Positions 1-7,307 of a stretch of DNA of 15,207 bases are shown here, piece after piece. The notes beneath the pieces were generated by a model. That model was not told the origin of the DNA and did not search any database. It worked only from the letters and a program-made list of their open reading frames with translations. Positions within the stretch are counted from its first letter, which is position 1. Every line of letters begins with the position of its first letter. The translations under genes were made by a program, and so were the position numbers. The DNA is from Actinobacteria bacterium BACL4 MAG-120820-bin23 (GTDB lineage Bacteria; Actinomycetota; Actinomycetes; Nanopelagicales; Nanopelagicaceae). The stretch is taken from positions 1 through 15,207 of the forward strand of contig LIBD01000010.1 of the NCBI GenBank assembly GCA_001437855.1. Direction: 5' to 3'.

Positions 1-454
1 ATGAAACTACATTAAACCACTTACCAGAAAAGTTGACTTTAGAACCGTGTGTTAAATGTCCGCCATGTGGAAGTGACATAGCAAGAACAGTGTCTCCAGG
101 TTTTGTAAATGCTTGATAGACTGCAATATTTGCACTTGCTCCAGAGTGAGGTTGTAAGTTTGCATGATCTGCACCAAACAAAGCTTTTGCTCGCTCGATT
201 CCAATTACTTCAACCTTATCTACCTCTTCACAACCACCGTAATATCTTTTTCCTGGGTAGCCCTCGGCATACTTATTTGAAAGTGTGGAGCCCATCGCAG
301 CTAGGACTGCAGAAGATGTAAAGTTTTCACTTGCAATAAGTTGTAGATTTTTTCTTTGACGTTCAAGTTCAGAGAGTACAACTGAGGCAATTTCAGGATC
401 TTGGCGCTCCAGTGAATTAAAGTCTGGCCCGTAGTATTTTTCATTAAGCGACAT
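1..454 (-). CDS. glyA: Serine hydroxymethyltransferase, N-terminal 151 residues (cut by left edge)
   Basis: This PLP enzyme interconverts serine plus tetrahydrofolate with glycine plus 5,10-methylene-tetrahydrofolate in the cytosol, feeding one-carbon metabolism. The reading frame is open from an ATG at 454 to the left edge. It shows the family's N-terminal signatures: LIASENFTS (residues 39-47), NKYAEGYPGKRYYGG (60-74) and QPHSGASAN (101-109). The PLP-binding lysine lies further on and is outside the window. The start is 9 bases after the stop of the TsaC/Sua5 gene, with an AGG about 10 bases upstream, so it is probably the distal gene of the prfA-prmC-tsaC unit. The same neighbour order is known in other Actinobacteria. 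I see no frameshift or missing motif in the visible part, and the identification is secure. Confidence 0.96.
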   Translation of the reverse strand, partial: MSLNEKYYGPDFNSLERQDPEIASVVLSELERQRKNLQLIASENFTSSAVLAAMGSTLSNKYAEGYPGKRYYGGCEEVDKVEVIGIERAKALFGADHANLQPHSGASANIAVYQAFTKPGDTVLAMSLPHGGHLTHGSKVNFSGKWFNVVS

Positions 455-463
455 GAGATAAGC

Positions 464-1123
464 CTAAAGGTTTGTTGGCGAAATTGAAGGTATCAGCGGT
501 TGTAATTGCAGTATTGATACTGCACCTTCACGTTGGAGTGTGATTTCATTCTCAGAAAACTCTACGATCGTCGAGTGTCCAGCATTTTCTAATATGCCTT
601 CATCAAATACTGCCCCAACATCACCCTCTCTAATAATGATTTGACTCAAATCATTAATTGCGGCCCTTCCAGTAAAGGCTATTGAAGCTGTAGCAAGTGG
701 GCCCGTTTTATCTAAAACTTTACTTATGAAATTTCTATTTGGTACACGCACATTAATCTTACCTAGTCGCCTGTCATCTCCTAGATTCCAATTAAGGCCT
801 GGTTGGGATTTTATTGTGACTGATAACTGTCCTGGCCAAAATTTTTCCAAAACTTGCTTTTGTTGAAAATTTATTGGGTGAGCAATTCCTGCTAAAACTT
901 CAATTCCTTTGATGAATACTTGAGCTGCGATACCTTCGCTATCGCCACGCATTACATGAATACTCTTAACTGCTTTAGCGTCAAAGGCATTTGCAAGATA
1001 GGCATAGCCCGACTCTGTTGCAACGATTATTACCTCACCAGCACTTATATATCTAACAGCTGAATCAACTGCTTCGATTAACCTGGATTCGCTGTCAATG
1101 AAATCTCTAATTCTCTCTGCCAT
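464..1123 (-). CDS. TsaC/Sua5/YrdC-family protein (putative L-threonylcarbamoyladenylate synthase) with eroded active-site motifs
   Basis: Family members make threonylcarbamoyl-AMP from threonine, bicarbonate and ATP for t6A37 on ANN-decoding tRNAs. At 219 aa this is the short TsaC form. Conserved blocks visible are FWPGQLSVTIKS (residues 95-106), VRVPNR (125-130), STIVEF (184-189) and QREGAVS (197-203). Three substrate-binding motifs are degraded. The usual PTDTVYGL is ATESGYAYL (35-43). The K-x-R loop (KGRPxxxPL) reads RGDSEGIAA (59-67), losing both the lysine and the arginine. The PSANxSG motif reads ASIAFTG (146-152), losing the asparagine. The gene follows prmC by 6 bases and precedes glyA, the expected actinobacterial location for sua5. 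Family membership is firm, but catalytic activity is doubtful. It could be a fast-evolving orthologue or a non-catalytic paralogue. No gene symbol is given for that reason. Confidence 0.85.
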   Translation of the reverse strand: MAERIRDFIDSESRLIEAVDSAVRYISAGEVIIVATESGYAYLANAFDAKAVKSIHVMRGDSEGIAAQVFIKGIEVLAGIAHPINFQQKQVLEKFWPGQLSVTIKSQPGLNWNLGDDRRLGKINVRVPNRNFISKVLDKTGPLATASIAFTGRAAINDLSQIIIREGDVGAVFDEGILENAGHSTIVEFSENEITLQREGAVSILQLQPLIPSISPTNL

Positions 1124-1129
1124 ATGAAG

Positions 1130-1984
1130 TTATCGCCTTCTTGCGCTAGTGAATCTATCTCTACCGGTTAGATCAGCATGGGTTTGTGGCAGAATGAATT
1201 CTTCTTTGAGTGCTTGCTTAACTAAATCAGATTGTTTTTCATGATGCTCCATAATAAAAATCCCACCAGGCTTTAATAATCTGGCAGCTGAATCAATAAA
1301 TAATTTAGGGATCTGCATTCCATCTACTTTGCCACCCCGTAAAGCGATTTCAGGCTCATAGCCCTCTACCTCTTGCGGTAATTTTTCATCATCTGGGATA
1401 TATGGTGGATTTGCTAAAACTAAATCAGCCTTGACTCCAGGTAATGCAGTTAGTACATCCTCTACAACAACCCTAATTGGTAGGTCATATTTAGCAATGT
1501 TTTTATTTAGCCATACAACTGCCGGCTCTGATTTTTCTACAGCAATAACTGAAACGCTTAATCCCTTCAGGGCTGCTTCAGAGGTAATTGCAATTGAAAT
1601 TGCACCACTTCCAGCACCAAGATCAATAACACTTTTTGCTTCATTACTATTTTCCATTGAGGTTAGAAAGCCAATTGCTCGATCAACTAGTAATTCGGTT
1701 TCCGGCCGTGGAATTAGTACCCCTTCGCCTACCTCTAGATCTAAATATCTAAATGGTGCACTTCCAGTTATGTATTGAACTGGCCTACCTAAAAGTCGTT
1801 GACCAATCAGTTCTTTGTACTCGGCTGTAATTGATTCAATTTGATCACTTGGTATCTCCAAAGCTTGCGTATGAATCTCTTTGCGAGATACGCCAAGCAG
1901 ATGGGCTAAAAGAAGCTCTGCATCAACAGTTGAAATTTTATTTTTCTCAAACTGTGTAAATGCTTGCCTTAGTAGCTCTTTCAA
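1130..1984 (-). CDS. prmC: Peptide chain release factor N5-glutamine methyltransferase PrmC (HemK)
   Basis: PrmC uses S-adenosylmethionine to methylate the glutamine of the GGQ motif of release factors 1 and 2, which raises termination efficiency. The 284-residue protein has the expected helical N-terminal substrate-recognition domain (about 1-80). RPETELLVDRAI follows at 93-104, then the SAM-binding loop DLGAGSGAIS (121-130), an acidic residue at E150 and the diagnostic NPPY catalytic motif at 192-195. The start is a TTG at 1984-1982 that overlaps the prfA stop as TTGA. An AGGT about 6 bases upstream supports this start, so PrmC is probably coupled translationally to its substrate RF1. It ends 6 bases before the TsaC/Sua5 gene. 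Length and motifs are normal for the family. Confidence 0.96.
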   Translation of the reverse strand: MKELLRQAFTQFEKNKISTVDAELLLAHLLGVSRKEIHTQALEIPSDQIESITAEYKELIGQRLLGRPVQYITGSAPFRYLDLEVGEGVLIPRPETELLVDRAIGFLTSMENSNEAKSVIDLGAGSGAISIAITSEAALKGLSVSVIAVEKSEPAVVWLNKNIAKYDLPIRVVVEDVLTALPGVKADLVLANPPYIPDDEKLPQEVEGYEPEIALRGGKVDGMQIPKLFIDSAARLLKPGGIFIMEHHEKQSDLVKQALKEEFILPQTHADLTGRDRFTSARRR

Positions 1985-3060
1985 GAATTACCTGCGGTTA
2001 ACTTTGCGGTTCGATCAGCATCAAGTAGTGCTTGAATTACGGCCTCCAAATCACCATTCATGACTGAATCTAGATTATTCGCTTTGTAATTTACTCGGTG
2101 ATCACTTAATCGATTTTCCGGAAAATTATAAGTTCTTATTCGCTCACTTCTATCTACAGTTCTTACCTGACTCTTTCGCTCTGCTGATGCAACTCTTTCA
2201 GCCTCTTCTTGAGCTGCTGCCAACATGCGAGCGCGTAAAATTCTAAGTGCTGATTCTTTATTTTGAAGTTGGCTCTTTTCATTTTGGCACGAAACCACAA
2301 TTCCAGTTGGAACATGAGTAATTCTTACCGCGGAATCAGTTGTATTAACGCTTTGTCCACCCGGACCAGATGATCGATAAACATCGATTCTTAAATCATT
2401 CATATTAATATCCACATCAATTTCTTCAGCCTCTGGCAAAATTAAAACTCCAGCAGCGGAGGTGTGGATTCTTCCCTGGGACTCAGTCTCTGGCACCCGC
2501 TGTACTCGGTGAACACCGCCTTCAAATTTTAATTTTGCATAAGGTGTTTGGCCGGGTTGGGCGTTTGATTTAGATTTTATTCCTACCGACAGATCTTTGT
2601 ATCCACCCATATCACTTTGCGTGGCATCAATTACCTCTATTTTCCAACCTTGCTTTTCGGCATACCTGGAGTACATCCTGAATAAATCACCAGCAAAAAT
2701 TGCCGACTCATCTCCACCAGCACCAGCTTTAATCTCCATAATTACATCGCGATCATCATTTGGATCCCTAGGTAGTAACAACTCTTCTAGAATCTCACCA
2801 GCTTGATCTTTATTTTTTTCTAATGCCTCAAGTTCAGATACAAATGCAGGATCGACCTCAGCCAACTCTTTGCCGGCATTGAAATCATCTTCGGCTAATT
2901 TGTAGGCGCGGTAGCCAGCAATTACTGGCCCTAATTGTGCATAACGCTTTCCTAGCGCTCTAGCTTTGTTTTGATCATTATGAATTGCTGGATCTGCCAT
3001 TTGTGCCTCTAATGATTCGTACTCAGCTAATAACTCATTTACCTTTGCAAATCTCTCCAC
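1981..3060 (-). CDS. prfA: Peptide chain release factor 1
   Basis: RF1 recognises UAA and UAG stop codons in the ribosomal A site and triggers peptidyl-tRNA hydrolysis. The 359 aa are full length. The stop-codon-reading tripeptide is the RF1-type P-x-T: PET at 190-192 in RVPETESQGRIHTS. RF2 would have SPF there. The catalytic GGQ sits at 234-236 in SSGPGGQSVNTTDSAVR. The start is GTG at 3060, chosen because a strong GGAGGG ribosome-binding site lies 6-7 bases upstream and no better start exists. It overlaps the start of prmC, which modifies its GGQ. Upstream, a terminator hairpin after rpmE leaves only about 35 bases before the start, so transcription depends on readthrough or on a promoter I could not identify. 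Confidence 0.97.
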   Translation of the reverse strand: MERFAKVNELLAEYESLEAQMADPAIHNDQNKARALGKRYAQLGPVIAGYRAYKLAEDDFNAGKELAEVDPAFVSELEALEKNKDQAGEILEELLLPRDPNDDRDVIMEIKAGAGGDESAIFAGDLFRMYSRYAEKQGWKIEVIDATQSDMGGYKDLSVGIKSKSNAQPGQTPYAKLKFEGGVHRVQRVPETESQGRIHTSAAGVLILPEAEEIDVDINMNDLRIDVYRSSGPGGQSVNTTDSAVRITHVPTGIVVSCQNEKSQLQNKESALRILRARMLAAAQEEAERVASAERKSQVRTVDRSERIRTYNFPENRLSDHRVNYKANNLDSVMNGDLEAVIQALLDADRTAKLTAGNS

Positions 3061-3094
3061 TTATACCCTCCCTTCTTAAATATGGATGTAAATT

Positions 3095-3140
3095 AAAAAG
3101 AGAGCACACCACATCTTTCGATGCATTGTGTGCTCTCTTT
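3095..3140 (-). terminator. Intrinsic terminator/attenuator between rpmE and prfA
   Basis: A perfect 13-bp inverted repeat (3097-3109 with 3128-3140, AAAGAGAGCACAC and its complement) encloses an 18-base loop. On the minus transcript the loop can itself form CATC-GAAA-GATG, a GNRA-type tetraloop cap. Read on the minus strand the stem is followed directly by TTTTTAATTT, the usual U-tract. It begins 7 bases past the rpmE stop. It should end the rpmE transcript at least partly, which would separate rpmE dosage from prfA-prmC-tsaC-glyA. Confidence 0.85.
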
Positions 3141-3147
3141 AAGAAAA

Positions 3148-3372
3148 CTACTTAGTGCCGGACTTATCGGCCTTTCCAAAACGCTCCTGGAATTTAGCTA
3201 CTCGACCACCAGTATCAAGAATTCTTTGCTTACCGGTATAAAACGGGTGACATACTGAGCAAACTTCAACGTAAATTGAACCATTTTCTTTTGTGCTGCG
3301 GGTAGTAAATACTTCACCGCAACCACAAGTTACCTTGGTCTCCACATATTGTGGGTGAATTTCATTCTTCAT
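3148..3372 (-). CDS. rpmE: 50S ribosomal protein L31, zinc-binding (C+) type
   Basis: L31 is a large-subunit protein that forms part of the bridge to the small-subunit head. The 74-residue product has the bL31 pattern, opening with MKNEIHPQYVETKVTC. It carries the four zinc-ligand cysteines of the C+ form: C16-x-C18 and C38-x-x-C41, followed by HPFYTGKQ. In many bacteria C+ L31 is replaced by a cysteine-free paralogue under zinc starvation; no such paralogue is in this window. The ATG at 3372 is preceded by a strong AAGGAG 5 bases upstream. The gene lies between rho and prfA, the standard actinobacterial arrangement. It has its own promoter-like sequence, a structured leader and a terminator, so it may be expressed as a single-gene unit. 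Confidence 0.97.
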   Translation of the reverse strand: MKNEIHPQYVETKVTCGCGEVFTTRSTKENGSIYVEVCSVCHPFYTGKQRILDTGGRVAKFQERFGKADKSGTK

Positions 3373-3389
3373 GTTTCTCCTTGTTTTTT

Positions 3390-3433
3390 ACTGGATCAAA
3401 TTCATTTCCTAAAAAATGAACTTGTGAACCAGT
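3390..3433 (-). promoter_or_regulatory. Stem-loop in the rpmE leader, possible L31 autoregulatory leader
   Basis: An imperfect inverted repeat spans ACTGG..TCA near 3390-3398 and its complement at 3425-3433. The inner arms TTCATTT and AAATGAA are perfect. In the minus transcript the structure ends about 7 bases before the rpmE ribosome-binding site. A second small perfect stem (CTAGT-GAAGT-ACTAG, 3438-3452) lies just upstream. Structured leaders before rpmE have been described in Actinobacteria as candidate L31-binding autoregulatory RNAs. I recognise the position and stem-loop character, not a specific consensus, so the assignment to that class is inference. Confidence 0.45.
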
Positions 3434-3460
3434 AGGACTAGTGAAGTACTAGAGGGGATA

Positions 3461-3488
3461 AGAATAACTCTCAGTGCTATGTGGTCAA
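3461..3488 (-). promoter_or_regulatory. Candidate promoter for rpmE
   Basis: On the minus strand a TTGACC (-35, 3488-3483) is followed after 16 bases by TATTCT (-10, 3466-3461). This is a good match to the housekeeping sigma consensus. It sits just past the rho stop and about 90 bases before the rpmE start, leaving room for the leader stem-loops. The -35 overlaps a short inverted repeat, GTCAA-TT-TTGAC (3483-3494), that could be an operator. The call rests on pattern matching only. Confidence 0.4.
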
Positions 3489-3501
3489 AATTGACGCTTA
3501 C

Positions 3502-5121
3502 TTAAGCCTCAACACTCTCCTTGTTAGAAGAGCTACCAGATGAAGATTGCTCTCCGCCAGTAGTTGTTTTTTGGATTTGCAGCAGGAACTCAACATTTGA
3601 TTTCGTGCCCTTCATCTTCTCAAGTAATAGTTCCAGAGCTTGCTGTGGCTCAAGAGCATGCAGCACTCTACGAAGTCGCCAAACAATACTTAACTCTTCA
3701 GTACCCATAAGAATTTCTTCTTTTCTTGTACCAGAGGCAACTACATCAACGGCTGGGAATATTCGCTTATCGGCAAACTTACGATTGAGAATAAGCTCCA
3801 TATTTCCAGTTCCTTTAAACTCTTCGAAAATAACTTCATCCATCTTTGATCCAGTATCAATCAATGCAGTTGCCAAAATAGTTAGTGAGCCACCATTTTC
3901 AATATTTCGGGCGGCACCAAAGAATTTCTTTGGTGGATACAGCGCAGCAGAATCAACACCACCGGAAAGAATTCTTCCAGAAGCTGGGGCTGCGATGTTA
4001 TACGCACGTCCTAATCTAGTAATGGAATCAAGTAGTACAACAACATCATGACCTAACTCAACTAATCTTTTTGCTCGCTCAATTGCTAGTTCGGCAACTG
4101 TAGTGTGATCATCAGCTGGGCGATCAAATGTTGAAGCAATGACCTCTCCCTTTACTGAACGTTGCATATCAGTTACTTCTTCTGGGCGCTCATCAACTAG
4201 CACAACCATTAGATGACACTCAGGATTATTAGTTGTGATTGCATTTGCAATTGCTTGCAACACCATCGTTTTACCAGCTTTAGGTGGTGAAACAATTAGA
4301 CCACGTTGACCCTTACCAATTGGTGAGATTAAATCAATAATACGAGTGGTTAAAATATTTGGTTCAGTTTCAAGTCGTAATCTCTCTTGTGGGTAGAGCG
4401 GTACTAATTTAGAGAAATCCACTCGTTCTTTAGTATTTTCTGGTTCAATACCATTAATAGTTTCAACTCTAACTAAAGCATTAAATTTTTCACGTCGCTC
4501 ACCCTCTTTTGGTTCACGCACTGATCCAGTAATTACATCACCTTTACGTAAACTGTATTTTCTGACCTGTTGAAGTGAGACATAAACATCATTTGGTGAT
4601 GGTAGGTAGCCACCAGTTCTAATAAATGCATAACTATCTAAAATATCTAGTAAACCACCAACTGGCAGTAAAACATCATCTGGTCCAATTACAATTTCAC
4701 GCTCTTCACGCTGACCTCGATCACGATTTCTATCTCGACCGCGATCTCGTCCTCGATCTCTACGATTATCTCTGCCACCAAAACGTCGGTTCTCACTACG
4801 ATCTGAGTCGCCAAAGGATCCGGATGAGTTATTTGAATTATTCACTGCAGAATCAGCACTAGAGTCATTTGTATCTGCTTCTGAATTATTGTTTCTATTA
4901 TTTCGATTATTTTGTCGTTCCATACGACGAGCCTCTCGTTCGTTTTTAGCAGCCTCACGATTTGCTGCCTGCAGGTCTGCAATAGATTGCACTAACTCTG
5001 CTTTTTTAAGGGTAGATGCATTTTCAATACCAAGTTGCCCAGCAGCCTTCTTTAAATCACCTAAAGCCATATCTACTAACTCAACCGCATCTGCACGGCT
5101 AGTCTTTTTCTTATCTGCCAT
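3502..5121 (-). CDS. rho: Transcription termination factor Rho
   Basis: Rho is a hexameric RNA-dependent ATPase that ends transcription at unstructured C-rich RNA. The 539 aa are about 120 longer than E. coli Rho. A Rho_N/SAP-like helical segment (about 21-50) is followed by a low-complexity insert (about 55-142), Asn/Ser-rich at 70-100 and Arg/Asp-rich at 117-136. The RNA-binding cold-shock-like domain starts near 143. The ATPase has the Walker A motif SPPKAGKT (278-285), Walker B VVVLLD (360-365), Q-loop ILSGGVDSAAL (384-394) and an R-loop region with EEFKGTGN. The C-terminus is a Ser-rich acidic tail. Inserts at this place are typical of actinobacterial Rho and add RNA affinity. The gene lies 144 bases after thrB behind several small stem-loops. 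The start ATG at 5121 lacks a strong ribosome-binding site. Confidence 0.97.
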   Translation of the reverse strand: MADKKKTSRADAVELVDMALGDLKKAAGQLGIENASTLKKAELVQSIADLQAANREAAKNEREARRMERQNNRNNRNNNSEADTNDSSADSAVNNSNNSSGSFGDSDRSENRRFGGRDNRRDRGRDRGRDRNRDRGQREEREIVIGPDDVLLPVGGLLDILDSYAFIRTGGYLPSPNDVYVSLQQVRKYSLRKGDVITGSVREPKEGERREKFNALVRVETINGIEPENTKERVDFSKLVPLYPQERLRLETEPNILTTRIIDLISPIGKGQRGLIVSPPKAGKTMVLQAIANAITTNNPECHLMVVLVDERPEEVTDMQRSVKGEVIASTFDRPADDHTTVAELAIERAKRLVELGHDVVVLLDSITRLGRAYNIAAPASGRILSGGVDSAALYPPKKFFGAARNIENGGSLTILATALIDTGSKMDEVIFEEFKGTGNMELILNRKFADKRIFPAVDVVASGTRKEEILMGTEELSIVWRLRRVLHALEPQQALELLLEKMKGTKSNVEFLLQIQKTTTGGEQSSSGSSSNKESVEA

Positions 5122-5165
5122 TTACTTATTGCCATTCTTTCTTATTTATATTTTTATGAGAAGTA

Positions 5166-5257
5166 CCCAGAAAAAAGGTTTTAATTTTTGGGATTTTTAT
5201 TTATTTCTGTCGCACTTTCCGACAGGGGTAAACCTACCACACCCAAGAGATATTGGG
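5166..5257 (-). other. Cluster of three small stem-loops in the thrB-rho spacer
   Basis: The 144-base spacer holds three inverted repeats. CCCAA-GAGATA-TTGGG lies at 5242-5257, and the perfect 6-bp CTGTCG / CGACAG at 5207-5225 has a 7-base loop. An A/T-rich stem closed by CCCA / TGGG lies at 5166-5192. None is followed by a U-tract on the minus strand, so they are not ordinary intrinsic terminators for thrB. A weak extended -10 (TGG-TAGGTT, about 5232-5240) with TTCCCA 17 bases before it could be a rho promoter. That would place the lower two stems in the rho 5' leader. Rho is autoregulated through its leader in other bacteria; applying that here is inference. Confidence 0.4.
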
Positions 5258-5265
5258 AAAATACC

Positions 5266-6216
5266 CTACTGTGCCCCGGTTTTGGCTATCTCTAGCTTTA
5301 GCGCATTAAACCCGGGAGCCAATGCTGCTACCTGATCAATCTCATCTTCACTATTTGAATACAAAACCATAACTGAAGGGCCTGCTCCGGAAACTACCGC
5401 CGCAAGACCTGCACCACGTAATTTTTCTACCAACGCAATAGTTTTTGGCATTGCAGACTCTCGATAGTTCTGGTGGAGTAAATCTTCTGTGGCAGTAAAT
5501 AGTAGATCTGGACGCTCAGCCAAGGCATGTACAAGTAAGGCAGAACGGGATGAATTAAGAACTGCATCTTGGTGAGGAATGGTTTCTGGTAGAAGTTTTC
5601 TTGCTTTAGCGGTTGCTAATTGATTGTCTGGAATAAGTAATAATGCTTTTATCCGATCATCAACCTTCAAACTAACTGCTTTTCCAACCTCACTACTGAC
5701 TCCATCTGCACCAACTGATTTTTCAATCCAGGCAATAGTTGCGCCACCATAAAATGCAGCAGCAACATTATCTGGATGCCCCTCTAATTCCGTTGCTAAT
5801 GTAATCAAATCATCATCACTCATATACTGCTCACCTGTTAAAACTAAAGATCTGGCAAGGGTTAAGCCGCCAACAATTGCACTTGCCGAAGAACCAAGGC
5901 CACGACCATGTGGGATTACATTCAATGCTCTAAGCGCAATACCTTTTGGCTTAGCTCCCATATGTTCAAAGCCACGCAACATAGACTTAATAACTAAATT
6001 CTTTGCATCTTTCTTTACCTCAGATGCACCTTCACCGCTGACATCAACATCAAAGTTTGGTTCATCTAACACTTGTGCGGCATAGCGATCCCGCAGCTCT
6101 AGCGCTAAGCCAAATGAATCAAATCCAGGGCCAATATTTGCACTACTAGCTGGCACACTAACTTGCGCCATGGTGGCTTTAAAGGTTAAACCACTATTAA
6201 CTTTCTTTGATGCCAT
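5266..6216 (-). CDS. thrB: Homoserine kinase
   Basis: ThrB phosphorylates L-homoserine with ATP to O-phospho-homoserine, the substrate of the neighbouring ThrC. The 316-residue protein is a GHMP-family kinase. It has the N-terminal VPASSANIGPGFDSFGLAL (21-39), the phosphate-binding VIPHGRGLGSSASA (101-114) and the C-terminal glycine-rich motif VVSGAGPSVMVLY near 275-287. Its ATG overlaps the thrC stop by one base (TAATG) and has only a poor ribosome-binding site, which suggests coupling to thrC translation. An internal Met at residue 16 is a possible alternative start, but the upstream residues fit the length of actinobacterial homologues. It is the last gene of the hom-thrC-thrB cluster, 144 bases before rho. 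Confidence 0.96.
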   Translation of the reverse strand: MASKKVNSGLTFKATMAQVSVPASSANIGPGFDSFGLALELRDRYAAQVLDEPNFDVDVSGEGASEVKKDAKNLVIKSMLRGFEHMGAKPKGIALRALNVIPHGRGLGSSASAIVGGLTLARSLVLTGEQYMSDDDLITLATELEGHPDNVAAAFYGGATIAWIEKSVGADGVSSEVGKAVSLKVDDRIKALLLIPDNQLATAKARKLLPETIPHQDAVLNSSRSALLVHALAERPDLLFTATEDLLHQNYRESAMPKTIALVEKLRGAGLAAVVSGAGPSVMVLYSNSEDEIDQVAALAPGFNALKLEIAKTGAQ

Positions 6217-7307
6217 TATTTAAGACCAATTACCTTTGCTGCTCGTTTTAAATCAACTGGAATTACAATCGGTTTACCGGCTGAATTTAACACCCACTGC
6301 ACATCCTTTAATCCATTACCAGTAACAGTTACAACTATTACTTGTCCCTTTGGTAGCTTTCTTTGTTCTTTCTTTTTAATTAAACCAGCAAGGCCTGCAG
6401 CACTTGAAGGTTCAATAAATACTCCTTCTTTTGCTGCTACTAATCGATAGGCACTTAAAATCTCTTTGTCAGTAACAGAATCGATTAAGCCTTTAGAGCC
6501 AACTTGTGCTGCCACAGCTTGATCCCAAGAAGCTGGATTGCCAATTCGAATCGCAGTTGCAATAGTTTCAGGATTTTTAACAATTTTATTCTTAACAATT
6601 GGAGCAGCACCAGCTGCTTGAAATCCCCACATCATAGGTAAATTTCTTACCATGCCAGCTGCTTTATACTCTTGATAGCCCTTCCAATAAGCAGTTATGT
6701 TTCCAGCGTTACCAACTGGCATGACATGAATATCTGGCGCAGTTTTTAACATATCGACCACTTCAAAGGCTGCAGTTTTCTGTCCTTCAATTCGGAAAGG
6801 ATTGACTGAATTCACTAGTGATACTGGATAATTTTCAGATAATTCTTTAGCCAGAGTTAAACAATCATCAAAGTTGCCCTTAACTTGTAATAACACCGCG
6901 CCATGAGCAATAGCTTGAGCTAGCTTGCCCATTGCAATCTTTCCTTGTGGAACTAATACCACAGGTTTCATTCCTGCTTTTGTAGCATAAGCAGCAGCAC
7001 TTGCACTTGTGTTGCCGGTGGATGCGCAGATAACTGCTTTTGCACCATCCTCTGCCGCTTTTGAAATCGCCATTGTCATACCACGATCTTTGAAAGAACC
7101 AGTTGGGTTAACTCCTTCAACTTTTAACCAGACTTCATTACCTAGTAACTTAGAAAAATACTCAGCATGAACTAGCGGGGTCCCACCTTCACGTAATGTA
7201 ATTACTGGTGTTTGTTCAGTTACTGGTAGCCATTTTCTATACTCATTAATCACACCTTGCCATTGATGAGCACCTGATTTTTTACCAAACAAATTAGTAA
7301 TAGACAT
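6216..7307 (-). CDS. thrC: Threonine synthase
   Basis: ThrC converts O-phospho-L-homoserine and water to L-threonine and phosphate using PLP. The 363-residue length and sequence match the short, actinobacterial/Bacillus-type family, not the longer E. coli type. The PLP lysine is K73 in NPTGSFKDRGM (67-77). It also has the substrate-binding ASTGNTSASAAAYA near 95-108, a phosphate-binding GNAGNITAYWKG near 199-210 and the C-terminal VTVTGNGLKD. The start ATG at 7307 overlaps the hom stop by one base (TAATG). An AGAGGG lies about 6 bases upstream inside hom, so coupled translation with good independent initiation is likely. No motif is missing. Confidence 0.97.
   Translation of the reverse strand: MSITNLFGKKSGAHQWQGVINEYRKWLPVTEQTPVITLREGGTPLVHAEYFSKLLGNEVWLKVEGVNPTGSFKDRGMTMAISKAAEDGAKAVICASTGNTSASAAAYATKAGMKPVVLVPQGKIAMGKLAQAIAHGAVLLQVKGNFDDCLTLAKELSENYPVSLVNSVNPFRIEGQKTAAFEVVDMLKTAPDIHVMPVGNAGNITAYWKGYQEYKAAGMVRNLPMMWGFQAAGAAPIVKNKIVKNPETIATAIRIGNPASWDQAVAAQVGSKGLIDSVTDKEILSAYRLVAAKEGVFIEPSSAAGLAGLIKKKEQRKLPKGQVIVVTVTGNGLKDVQWVLNSAGKPIVIPVDLKRAAKVIGLK

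Noticed and set aside
3521..4051. A 176-codon plus-strand open frame opposite rho
   Set aside because: It lies wholly antisense to highly conserved Rho coding sequence, has no ribosome-binding site and reads like a Ser/Arg-rich shadow translation.
4711..4775. Tandem repeat in rho as a possible CRISPR or mobile repeat
   Set aside because: The DNA repetition follows the Arg/Asp codon repeat of the Rho insert and has no spacer structure.
5207..5225. CTGTCG/CGACAG stem as the terminator of the thr operon
   Set aside because: On the minus strand it is followed by an A-rich stretch, not a U-tract, so it does not fit an intrinsic terminator.
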